Of a stretch of 9,905 bases of DNA, positions 1 through 6,126 are shown one piece after another. The translations under genes and the position numbers were made by a program. Source of the DNA: an uncultured Roseburia sp. (GTDB lineage: Bacteria > Bacillota > Clostridia > Lachnospirales > Lachnospiraceae). Every line of letters begins with the position of its first letter. Positions within the stretch are counted from its first letter, which is position 1. The stretch lies in contig CAJTYI010000101.1 of the NCBI GenBank assembly GCA_910584215.1, positions 1 through 9,905 of the forward strand, in the 5' to 3' direction. The notes below the pieces were generated by a model. The model searched no databases, was not told the origin of the DNA, and saw only the letters and a list, made by a program, of their open reading frames with translations.

Positions 1-475
1 CTGAATCGAACAGCAGCGCACCGTTCATATTGATGATCACATACTCTGCATTGAAATCGACTTCCACCTTATCCTGCAGGCCATGCCATTCGACCTGTTT
101 CTCGATTTCCTCCGCCATCTCCTCGGACTCTTTTAGCGCCTGCTCTTCATACGCCTCCATAAGCTCCTGATTCGCCTCAAGATCATTGGACTCAGTATCG
201 GCCGTGTTGGCCTCCTCGTAATAGCTGTCGAGTCTCTCTAACTGACTGACACCGGAGGAGATCATCATGCCATCGCTGATCGAAGCGCCGCCCGCGGGCA
301 AAATACTAAATGCACTCTGCAAAGATGCCACCACTTTTTGAAACTTTTCAGCATCCACACTCGACATGGCGAACAACAACACGAAGAAGCAAAGCAACAG
401 ATTCATCAAGTCGCTGAATGTCGCCATCCACGCAGGGGCACCCTTTGGCGGGTCTTCCTGTTTCTTTCTTGCCAC
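1..475 (-). CDS. motB: Flagellar motor stator protein MotB, N-terminal part (runs off window)
   Basis: MotB is the stator subunit that anchors the MotA/MotB ion channel to peptidoglycan. About 158 codons are visible; the C-terminal part lies beyond base 1. After a short basic N-terminus comes one membrane helix (about residues 17-41). It contains the W-x4-SDLMN motif, whose Asp22 corresponds to the essential ion-binding aspartate (Asp32 in E. coli MotB). A plug/linker region follows, rich in Glu and with heptad-like spacing (about 75-130). The start of the OmpA-like peptidoglycan-binding domain is seen at about residue 137, ending in the LLFDS strand typical of that fold. The start is GTG at 475, whose first base is the last base of the motA TAG stop, so translation is probably coupled. 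A GGCGGTGA stretch just upstream is a weak ribosome site. The sequence does not settle whether the ion is H+ or Na+. Confidence 0.96.
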   Translation of the reverse strand, partial: MARKKQEDPPKGAPAWMATFSDLMNLLLCFFVLLFAMSSVDAEKFQKVVASLQSAFSILPAGGASISDGMMISSGVSQLERLDSYYEEANTADTESNDLEANQELMEAYEEQALKESEEMAEEIEKQVEWHGLQDKVEVDFNAEYVIINMNGALLFDS

Positions 476-1260
476 TATTCTTCACCGCCTTCACTGGCTC
501 CTGCACGCTGTGACGGAGCTAAGAATGATTTCAGTTTTTCCTCTATAACACGTGGATTCTCTCCCGCCTGAATCGAGAGAATACCCTCCACAGTAATTTC
601 CTTAATCTGCATTTCCACTGCATTGTTTGCACTGAGCTTTGATGCGATCGGATTACACAGCCAGTTCGCGATCAAAGAACCGTACAGTGTCGTAACCAAC
701 GCAACGGCCATGTTCGGTCCGATTGCCGCCATATCATCCAAACTACCAAGCATCAGAATCAAACCAATGAGGGTACCGATCATACCCCAGGCAGGACCAA
801 GCTCTGCCCATTTCTCCCATACACCAATACACTTTTTGTGTCTTGCCTCCACACAGGAAAGATCTGTGTCTAAAATTCCTCTCACCAGCTCGGGGTCGGT
901 ACCGTCAACCACCAGCATAATGCCCTTCTTTAAGAAGTCGTCTTCAATACCGTTTGCCGCTTCCTCCAGCGCCAAGAGGCCCTCTTTACGCGCGGTGTTA
1001 GCCAATTCTATAATATGCGTAATCACTTCTGCCGGGTCCTGTACGGTGCTTTTAAAGAACAATTTGATCGCCTTTAATCCGTTAAGGAAATCCGGCAATT
1101 TGTAAGAACCGAGCGTACCGGATATAGAACCACCGATTGTGATAATAACAGACGCCGTATCCCACATCGCCTTCAAACCGCTGGGGCCGGCATTTGAGAT
1201 TACCCCGACCAAAAACATTGCCACACCAAGTACGATACCCACTAAAGAAGCTATATCCAC
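475..1260 (-). CDS. motA: Flagellar motor stator protein MotA
   Basis: MotA is the membrane subunit of the torque-generating stator; it couples ion flow to pushing on FliG. The protein is about 261 residues, normal for the family. Four hydrophobic helices are visible, two near the N-terminus and two at about 146-168 and 178-200. Between the pairs lies the large cytoplasmic loop carrying ARKEGLLALEE, whose Arg and last-but-one Glu match the E. coli Arg90 and Glu98 that contact FliG. The conserved prolines are in ELGPAWGMIG and AIGPNMAV. I prefer GTG at 1260: it has AGGTGG 5 bases upstream and gives the usual MDIASL-type N-terminus. An in-frame GTG at 1269 would add three residues but has only a poor ribosome site. 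The last residues are Ala/Gly/Glu-rich. The stop overlaps the motB start by one base. Upstream is an AT-rich, promoter-like gap rather than a gene. Confidence 0.96.
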   Translation of the reverse strand: MDIASLVGIVLGVAMFLVGVISNAGPSGLKAMWDTASVIITIGGSISGTLGSYKLPDFLNGLKAIKLFFKSTVQDPAEVITHIIELANTARKEGLLALEEAANGIEDDFLKKGIMLVVDGTDPELVRGILDTDLSCVEARHKKCIGVWEKWAELGPAWGMIGTLIGLILMLGSLDDMAAIGPNMAVALVTTLYGSLIANWLCNPIASKLSANNAVEMQIKEITVEGILSIQAGENPRVIEEKLKSFLAPSQRAGASEGGEE

Positions 1261-1436
1261 TTCATCCACCTACCAATCTCATTTTCTCTGACATAAAATG
1301 TAAAATTAGTCAGACTACCACATAAAATAGTCTCTCCGTATGATTTTACTAAATTTCTTTCTACTTGTCTACTTTCTTTTACAATTTTTTTTACTTCTGA
1401 ACCAAAAACACAAAAAATCCGTGCAGCCTGTTTCAT
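1251..1436 (-). CDS. Unrecognised 61-codon frame in the flbD slot (doubtful)
   Basis: An open frame starts at ATG 1436 and runs into the beginning of motA, overlapping the preferred motA start by about 10 bases. It encodes a small basic protein (RIFCVFG near the start, a Lys/Arg-rich middle, ENEIGRWMKWI at the end) that I do not recognise. Its position between flgE and motA is where Clostridia and Bacilli usually carry flbD/swrD, a protein of about 60-70 residues reported to raise motor power. It lacks the clear FlbD pattern of a hydrophobic N-terminal strand, a TPDT motif and a VxES segment; a VREN near the C-terminus is the only weak echo. The AGGA before the ATG is only one or two bases away, and the ATG sits at the loop edge of a strong stem-loop. 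It may be a chance frame in AT-rich DNA or a diverged remnant. Confidence 0.2.
   Translation of the reverse strand: MKQAARIFCVFGSEVKKIVKESRQVERNLVKSYGETILCGSLTNFTFYVRENEIGRWMKWI
1266..1271 (-). promoter_or_regulatory. Ribosome binding site choosing the motA start
   Basis: AGGTGG (minus strand) differs from AGGAGG at one position and ends 5 bases before GTG at 1260. It overlaps the alternative GTG at 1269, so using it favours the shorter MotA beginning with MDIASL. This fits typical MotA N-termini. Confidence 0.6.
1343..1371 (-). promoter_or_regulatory. Putative sigma-A promoter P3 upstream of motA
   Basis: The minus strand has TAGACA (1366-1371, 5/6 match to TTGACA), a 17-base spacer and TAAAAT (1343-1348, 5/6 match to TATAAT). 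The predicted start is near 1336, about 75 bases before the motA start. It lies downstream of the stem-loop/T-run element, so its transcripts would escape that terminator. It is the best placed of the three to drive motAB alone. This is a consensus match only; AT-rich DNA yields such matches by chance. Confidence 0.45.
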
Positions 1437-1464
1437 ATCCTGTGTGCGCGAAACAGGCTACACG
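1404..1464 (-). terminator. Stem-loop with T-runs between flgE and motA (intrinsic terminator or attenuator)
   Basis: Two 15-base arms at 1450-1464 and 1420-1434 pair fully in minus-strand RNA, with one G-U wobble, around a 15-base loop. The upper parts of the arms are GCCTGTTTC and GAAACAGGC. Two bases after the stem come six Ts, then GTG and five more Ts (1404-1417). This resembles a rho-independent terminator for the hook genes, or an attenuator controlling read-through into motAB. The loop is longer than usual and the T-run is interrupted. The 5' arm starts at the predicted +1 of promoter P2, so the repeat could instead act as a DNA operator. It also encloses the start codon of the doubtful 61-codon frame. 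Confidence 0.55.
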
Positions 1465-1467
1465 CAG

Positions 1468-1496
1468 ATTATACCACATATAGTAGAACGTGTGAA
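1468..1496 (-). promoter_or_regulatory. Putative sigma-A promoter P2 (extended -10) upstream of motA
   Basis: On the minus strand TTCACA (1491-1496) is followed by an ideal 17-base spacer and a perfect TATAAT (1468-1473) preceded by TG plus one base, forming an extended -10. This is the strongest promoter-like match in the window. The predicted start is around 1461, which is inside the first arm of the stem-loop at 1420-1464. Its transcript would therefore begin with that hairpin. No sigma-28-type element was found nearby. Confidence 0.55.
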
Positions 1497-1504
1497 TACA
1501 TTTT

Positions 1505-1532
1505 ACTATATATTTTATTTTAAGAATGTCAA
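1505..1532 (-). promoter_or_regulatory. Putative sigma-A promoter P1 just after flgE
   Basis: A perfect TTGACA (1527-1532) begins four bases after the flgE stop codon. It is followed by a 16-base AT-rich spacer and TATAGT (1505-1510, 5/6 match to TATAAT). Initiation would fall near 1498, upstream of P2 and of the stem-loop. The surrounding DNA is very AT-rich, so the -10 match carries little weight, while the full -35 match is more telling. Confidence 0.4.
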
Positions 1533-1536
1533 AAGA

Positions 1537-3189
1537 TTACCGCTTCAGATTGACAAGCTCCTCAAGCAGCGTGTCGGATGTCGTGATGACACGCGAATTT
1601 GCCTGGAAACCACGCTGTGTGATAATCATCTGTGTAAACTCTGTGGAGAGATCTACGTTTGACATCTCCAGCTCGCCAGACGTCATCTTGCTTCCGTCCG
1701 CTGAAATCTCAATACCGATTCCGTCGAAATCACCAGAGTTTAACGTCGTCGTATAACAGTTGTCTCCCACTTTCTCAAGACCGGACGCGTTGGCAAACTG
1801 CGCCACTGCGATCTGTCCTAAAAGCTCGGTGTTGCCGTTGTCGTATGTACCAAAGATCTTGCCGCCATTGTCTACGGAAAGACCGATCAACGCACCTAAC
1901 TTCTTACCTTTTCCAGTCGTACCGTCAAGCATACCGGAATCCATGCCCGCCGTAGACTTTCCAAGGTTGTTGGAATCTTTCAGCTGAGAAAAGTCAATGG
2001 AAATATTGGCAAACTGATCGCCAAACACATTCATGTTGAGCGATACCGCATCGGCTCCCTGGCCGCCGCGCGTACCCACGCCCTGGAATGTACCATCCCC
2101 TGTGCTGAAGTTGATGTCATAGTTGGTCGTGTTGCCTGTAATCGTCAGCTCACCCTTTGTGCCGAAACCAATTTGAATGCTAGTATCATTCTGAATCTTT
2201 TCCAGCATGGAATCGCCGATATTTTTATAAACCTGTTTCAGGTTATAGGTGGTCTCGGGATTGCCGCCATCCGTAAATACTTTCCGCGTCCCATCCCATG
2301 TAAGCGGATTCTGCTGCGGATCGTTGCCCAAATGCACGCTGCCGTCCGAGGCCAGGCAGAATCCTTTATTTACCGTGTCATAAGTGCCAATCACTACATT
2401 CTGGTTAAAGGAACCAAACACCTGCTGCAAGGTCGGCGTTGCATTTTCCGCCTTGGGATCGTAGAATGTCGTCCCGTCGCTGTTTAAAATCTTTTCCAGC
2501 TCCACGGTATACTGCCCCTTGGTTCCAGTCGACTTGATCGCAAAGCGCGCTGTATAGGAATATCCCAGATTATCATAGAATGTCAAGGTATTGTACAGAC
2601 CAGTATCGCTCATCACATCGGGATCATTGCGGTCCAATACGCCCGTGCAGATACCGTTCGTTGTACACTCAGGCGGTGAGGTGAGATTCTCCGTCGCCAT
2701 AACCTGAAGCGGAGATACTGTATCCTTCTTGATCTGCTGTGTTTCCGGGTCTACCTGCCATCCCATTACCGTGTAACCGGTGGATGTCATACAGAGATTG
2801 CCCGCACCGTCGACATAGAACGAACCAGAACGGGTAAAGAGATTCTCTGAACCGTTGTTTACTACGAAAAAGTTGGTAGAGTTTGCATCTGTCAGACGGA
2901 TATCAAACGGGTCTCCGGTGGACTCAGCCGCACCGGACGAAGTGATCGTGATCTTCGTGGACGCCATACCCACGCCGAGACCAATCTGTTTTTGGTTCAC
3001 ACCGCCGGTTCCCATCTCCTGATTTGCACCGGACGCCTGCGAAGTGGTTTGGTATAAGATATCCTGGAATGTTGTCTTGGATGCTTTAAATGCTACGGTG
3101 TTGACGTTGGCGATATTGTTACCGATAACGTCCATCTTTGTCTGATGGGTCTTCAAACCAGACACCGCAGAGTACAATGATCTCATCAT
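1537..3189 (-). CDS. flgE: Flagellar hook protein FlgE
   Basis: FlgE polymerises outside the cell into the curved hook joining rod to filament, and is exported by the flagellar type III system. The 550-residue protein begins with the rod/hook signature (MRSLYSAVSGL, then MDVIGNNIANVNT at about 19-31, FKAS and TTFQD). It ends with the matching helix QRGFQANSRVITTSDTLLEEL, so both halves of the D0 coiled coil are present. The middle carries the variable D1/D2 domains, which make it longer than the shortest FlgE proteins. Several cysteines stand out (133, 175, 181 and two further on), which is unusual for a secreted protein. Two ATGs are adjacent; AGGAGGTCA lies 11 bases before the first, at 3189. 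The upstream gap of 88 bases separates it from the TIGR02530 gene. Downstream is the AT-rich region before motA. Confidence 0.97.
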   Translation of the reverse strand: MMRSLYSAVSGLKTHQTKMDVIGNNIANVNTVAFKASKTTFQDILYQTTSQASGANQEMGTGGVNQKQIGLGVGMASTKITITSSGAAESTGDPFDIRLTDANSTNFFVVNNGSENLFTRSGSFYVDGAGNLCMTSTGYTVMGWQVDPETQQIKKDTVSPLQVMATENLTSPPECTTNGICTGVLDRNDPDVMSDTGLYNTLTFYDNLGYSYTARFAIKSTGTKGQYTVELEKILNSDGTTFYDPKAENATPTLQQVFGSFNQNVVIGTYDTVNKGFCLASDGSVHLGNDPQQNPLTWDGTRKVFTDGGNPETTYNLKQVYKNIGDSMLEKIQNDTSIQIGFGTKGELTITGNTTNYDINFSTGDGTFQGVGTRGGQGADAVSLNMNVFGDQFANISIDFSQLKDSNNLGKSTAGMDSGMLDGTTGKGKKLGALIGLSVDNGGKIFGTYDNGNTELLGQIAVAQFANASGLEKVGDNCYTTTLNSGDFDGIGIEISADGSKMTSGELEMSNVDLSTEFTQMIITQRGFQANSRVITTSDTLLEELVNLKR

Positions 3190-3277
3190 AAGTCAAGTGA
3201 CCTCCTAATAATTATACTGTCGTGCTGTATTCCCCTCTATCAGTCAGAGAATAATGCGCTTCCTTAAAAAGGTCCAG

Positions 3278-3673
3278 CTACATAATTACAGCACCATCAA
3301 TGTTTGTGTATATGTTATCGTCTGCACCCGCCCGATCCATTGCCGTCACCACCGTCTTATTCGGCACATTGACAATAAACGCAAGGGAATCAACGATAAC
3401 AAGTGATTCTCGAATTCCTTTTTCGTCTGCCTTTATCACGCCGGTCTCTAAACGCTCGCTCTGCTCTTCGGACAAACTGATATTTCGGTCTGCCAGCCGC
3501 ATCGCGGCATGTTTGGAAAACTTAAGCGCCAAGCTTCCGGTAACATCCTGTTTCCGTTTTAAAATCTCTTCAAAGGATACTCCCTGGGATTGTGGCATTT
3601 CACTGGGTTTGCCAGTCAAATATCTGTCAGCTGCCTGCTCGATAGAAACAAACTGGTTACTGATCTTATTCAT
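3278..3673 (-). CDS. Flagellar operon protein, TIGR02530 family
   Basis: This 131-residue soluble protein matches the small family annotated as flagellar operon protein TIGR02530. The family core is visible as LKFSKHAAMRLADRNISLS (about 50-68), then KADEKGIRESLV, FIVNVPNKTVVTAMD and the terminal YTNIDGAVI motif. Members are found beside flgD and flgE in Firmicutes flagellar operons. Their biochemical role is not established to my knowledge; a link to hook assembly is inferred from position. No signal peptide or membrane segment is seen, so it is probably cytoplasmic, or exported without a cleaved signal like other axial proteins. The ATG at 3673 has GGAGG 8 bases upstream, and only 14 bases separate it from the flgD stop, indicating co-transcription. 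Confidence 0.9.
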   Translation of the reverse strand: MNKISNQFVSIEQAADRYLTGKPSEMPQSQGVSFEEILKRKQDVTGSLALKFSKHAAMRLADRNISLSEEQSERLETGVIKADEKGIRESLVIVDSLAFIVNVPNKTVVTAMDRAGADDNIYTNIDGAVIM

Positions 3674-3687
3674 ATTCCCATCCTCCC

Positions 3688-4467
3688 TTATTTTGTCTCG
3701 GTAGTTCCCCCTGAACCCTCTGCTCCGCCGGTTCCTTCTCCTCCACCGGAACCTTCTGTTCCTCCTGTGCCTTCTGTACCGCCGGTTCCTTCTGTTCCTC
3801 CTGTGCCTTCCGTCTCGTCTTTATCGCCGCCCGAACTGTCACCAACCAATTTGTTGGCCTGTTCTAACAGTTCATTGTATTTCTTCAAGGTATCCGAACT
3901 GATATACTGTTTTTGGTAAGCGCTCAGGCTCTGGTATACTGTTGCAAGTTTCTTTACTGCATCCACATCTTTCACCGTAAGCTTTGACGGATCAGGCAGT
4001 TTCGCCACGGCCGCCTCAAATGCGCTCGCCAGTGTGACTGCTTCCATATAATCTCCATCAATTACCTGATATACATCTGACACGGAGTACTTGTTACCGT
4101 TGATATACAGGTACTGCTGACCGTTATCGTACTCCACATAATCCACATAACCCTCGGCCACGTTGATGCCGTTCGTTCCGGAATCTTTAATGAGGACATA
4201 TTTGCCGACCAAATCATTTGCCATGCTGCTCTGCAAAGCGTCCTGCATATTTAAAGTCGCCTCCACCTGGGAGAACGTTGCCAGCTGTGCTACATAGTCT
4301 GTATTGCTCGTCGGTTCCAATGGGTCCTGATACTGCATCTCGGCACAGAGTAACTGTAAAAATTGGTCGTAACCAAGTTTTCCTTTCTCCTCGGCCTTTT
4401 TTTCTTTCTCGGATGCTATCTTATCGTTTTGAACGGTACCATCCTGTACAGGTGCTATCAATGCCAT
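3688..4467 (-). CDS. flgD: Hook assembly cap protein FlgD with extra C-terminal helical module and repeat tail
   Basis: FlgD forms the cap that guides FlgE subunits into the growing hook. The conserved N-terminal domain is clear: FLQLLCAEMQYQDPLEP (about 36-52), then DYVAQLATFSQVEATLNM (57-74). A short beta-rich stretch (about 88-136) resembles the tudor-like part of FlgD. The usual FN3-like insert is not recognisable. Instead residues about 141-208 form a helical module with LPDPSKLTVKDVDAVKKL and AYQKQYIS. This pattern (LP, LTxxD, Y-x-L-x-x-QK) recurs in Gram-positive surface proteins. The last 40-50 residues are TEGTGG-like hexad repeats. At 259 residues it is far longer than B. subtilis FlgD (about 140). 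The start ATG 4467 has AAAGGAGAG with good spacing. Gap to fliK is 30 bases. FlgD identity is certain; the C-terminal assignment is pattern-based. Confidence 0.95.
   Translation of the reverse strand: MALIAPVQDGTVQNDKIASEKEKKAEEKGKLGYDQFLQLLCAEMQYQDPLEPTSNTDYVAQLATFSQVEATLNMQDALQSSMANDLVGKYVLIKDSGTNGINVAEGYVDYVEYDNGQQYLYINGNKYSVSDVYQVIDGDYMEAVTLASAFEAAVAKLPDPSKLTVKDVDAVKKLATVYQSLSAYQKQYISSDTLKKYNELLEQANKLVGDSSGGDKDETEGTGGTEGTGGTEGTGGTEGSGGGEGTGGAEGSGGTTETK
3706..3813 (-). repeat. Six tandem 18-bp repeats encoding the Gly-rich tail of FlgD
   Basis: Six in-frame 18-base units encode TEGTGG three times, then TEGSGG, GEGTGG and AEGSGG. The first four units also form a 36-base higher-order repeat (3778-3813 and 3742-3777) that is nearly identical at the DNA level. 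This points to recent duplication by slippage or unequal exchange. Because the unit is a multiple of three, copy-number change would not shift the frame. The tail is predicted to be flexible and acidic. Confidence 0.85.
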
Positions 4468-4497
4468 GTTTTCACTCTCCTTTCATGTTGCGGCCCG

Positions 4498-6060
4498 CTA
4501 AGCCGTAAAATCTATGGAATTGCCGTTGTCCGCCATGATTCTGGCTACCAGAGCCTCCTCCTCGGACATCAGGCCGCTAAGGCCGTCCAGATCATCCATA
4601 TCGTTTAAATTGATCCTGCGGTTTGTCCTAGTGTTCTTCTCCCGCTCCTGTGCCTGCTGTTCCTCCTGCTTCGCCTGCTGTTCGAGATTGTGCTCAAACG
4701 CATGCGGCTCCGCCGAAATCTCAACCGCCTCCACCTTGATGCCTGCCTGGCTCATATTAACTTTCAGGTCAGCCATCTGCGCTTCCAACGCTTCACGCAC
4801 CAGTTCATTTTGCGTATAGATCTTGGCTGTCACATTGCCTTCCCGTGAGGTCAGCTCCAAATACAGCTTTCCAAGATGTTCAGGATTGAGCTGCATCTCT
4901 AAAGTAGTGGCGCGCTCTGCGGTATGTAACTGTGTAAATTCCACGATCTGGCGGATTACATCTGCCGTGTTGACCGGACTGCTGTAACCTTGCATCTGCC
5001 CTGTCTGTTCCGGGACAAACGTTACGCCATTGTCCATATTTACCGCTGCAGCCACATGTGCCTCCGGCCCTCCATGCTGCGGGGTCTGGCCAAATGCCTG
5101 TTTTTGCTGTCCTGTAAATTCTCCCTGATCTAAAAGGTGATCCCCCTCGTTATCCACGGAGACAACGGTTTCTACCAGCGCGCTCTCCACTCCCGCATCC
5201 TCATCGGAAACTACCGGCTCCTCTGCGATGGGCTTGATCTCAGATTTCATCTCTGCGGCTCTGTTTTCTAAGACGGCTCCTTCTCTGCCGGCCAAGTCAC
5301 TCTGCGCTTTCTCGGAATGCTCATTTGTCACAGGTATCGCGGTCTTTGCCGTCTGTTGGTCAGACTGCGTCAACAAAACATCCTCCTGCGCCAAACCATG
5401 CGCAGCATCCTCCACACTCGGAAGCGTCTGCACCTCCGACGGCGCTGTAACCGCCTCCTCCGGCAACTGCACACCGGATGCCTCTGTCAGCAGATCACTA
5501 AGATGCTCTGCCGGCACCTGAAGCTCTTGCGCAAGCTCTGCTGTAAGGCTGCCCACCTCCTGCATCAACTGCAGAAAGTCCGCGCGAAACAGGACATCTC
5601 CCACATCATCCGCACCGATCAGCCCCGCCGACAACGCAGCAAGATTGGCCGGATTTGTCAGATCAAGCACGGTCAAGCCCAGCTTAGCCATCATGTCTTC
5701 CAGCTCCTCTTGCGTCACGCCAAGCTGATCGCAAATAGCCTCTTTTACTTCCTGGCCGTATGCTTCCACTTCCTCGGCAACTTTCTCCGGCTCTGGGGTG
5801 GTCTGTCTTTCCTCACAGGTCACTACCTTGGTGTGTTGGTGTGCATAATGATCATAGTCCACTGCATCGTTTTTTACAGGAAACTCTGTCTTTACCTCCA
5901 CATCCGGCCCCTTCGATACCATCTGATTCAACTGCGAAGACATTTGCTGCATACAATTTGCAAAGGCCTCGTCAAGTTTCTCCTTTTTGGTATCCGCACC
6001 GGCAGCGGCGTTGCCCTGTGGCAGCATGCGATTTAACGCTGCTATTGTGGTACTTCCCAA
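4498..6060 (-). CDS. fliK: Flagellar hook-length control protein FliK
   Basis: FliK is the secreted molecular ruler that measures hook length and switches the export gate (FlhB) from hook to filament substrates. The C-terminal Flg_hook domain is evident at about 365-450, with LEMQLNPEHLGKLYLELT (387-404) and NVTAKIYTQNELVREALEAQ. It is followed by a Gln/Glu-rich, charged tail. The long N-terminal half is low in hydrophobicity and rich in Glu, Ala and Gln, as expected for the ruler. A compact conserved-looking patch, with repeated helix-type segments, spans about 104-192. The 520-residue length is within the family's wide range. The start is TTG at 6060, supported by AAGGAGG exactly 7 bases upstream and no ATG nearby; the next ATG would be residue 12. 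A small stem-loop precedes the ribosome site. The stop lies 30 bases before flgD. Confidence 0.94.
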   Translation of the reverse strand: MGSTTIAALNRMLPQGNAAAGADTKKEKLDEAFANCMQQMSSQLNQMVSKGPDVEVKTEFPVKNDAVDYDHYAHQHTKVVTCEERQTTPEPEKVAEEVEAYGQEVKEAICDQLGVTQEELEDMMAKLGLTVLDLTNPANLAALSAGLIGADDVGDVLFRADFLQLMQEVGSLTAELAQELQVPAEHLSDLLTEASGVQLPEEAVTAPSEVQTLPSVEDAAHGLAQEDVLLTQSDQQTAKTAIPVTNEHSEKAQSDLAGREGAVLENRAAEMKSEIKPIAEEPVVSDEDAGVESALVETVVSVDNEGDHLLDQGEFTGQQKQAFGQTPQHGGPEAHVAAAVNMDNGVTFVPEQTGQMQGYSSPVNTADVIRQIVEFTQLHTAERATTLEMQLNPEHLGKLYLELTSREGNVTAKIYTQNELVREALEAQMADLKVNMSQAGIKVEAVEISAEPHAFEHNLEQQAKQEEQQAQEREKNTRTNRRINLNDMDDLDGLSGLMSEEEALVARIMADNGNSIDFTA

Positions 6061-6067
6061 TGTCTCT

Positions 6068-6073
6068 CCTCCT
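6068..6073 (-). promoter_or_regulatory. Strong ribosome binding site deciding the TTG start of fliK
   Basis: A perfect AGGAGG on the minus strand ends 7 bases before TTG at 6060. The first in-frame ATG lies 33 bases further in and has no comparable site, so the rare TTG start is well supported. A strong site paired with a weak start codon is a common way of setting a moderate translation rate. Confidence 0.75.
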
Positions 6074-6090
6074 TTCTTTTCTTAATTATA

Positions 6091-6116
6091 TTATAAAAAG
6101 CAGTCGCTTCTTATAA
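6091..6116 (-). other. Stem-loop between the ylxF/MotE-like gene and fliK
   Basis: In minus-strand RNA, 11-base arms (UUAUAAGAAGC and GCUUUUUAUAA) pair fully around the loop GACU, with one G-U wobble. The same pairing on the plus strand would have an A-C mismatch, so the structure suits the operon transcript. No clear T-run follows it, so a full terminator is unlikely. It lies in a 66-base gap, about 18 bases before the fliK ribosome site. Possible roles are mRNA processing, stability or modulation of fliK expression; this is inference. Confidence 0.5.
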
Positions 6117-6126
6117 CCAAACATCA

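Noticed and set aside
1268..1300. Short inverted repeat TCTGAC...GTCAGA just upstream of motA
   Set aside because: Only six bases pair across a 16-base AT-rich loop; this is expected by chance.
1310..1340. Two-codon ATG-TGG-TAG minigene preceded by GGAG in the motA leader
   Set aside because: Spacing of 10 bases and the short length make it a likely chance occurrence, with no supporting context.
3590..3919. Plus-strand frame encoding Pro-Pro-x-Pro-Ser-Val repeats
   Set aside because: It is the antisense reading of the flgD Gly-rich repeats; the repeat periodicity is explained by flgD.
5317..6036. Long plus-strand open frame (239 codons) opposite fliK
   Set aside because: It lies wholly antisense to fliK, and its product is Leu/His/Arg/Cys-rich with no domain, typical of a shadow frame.
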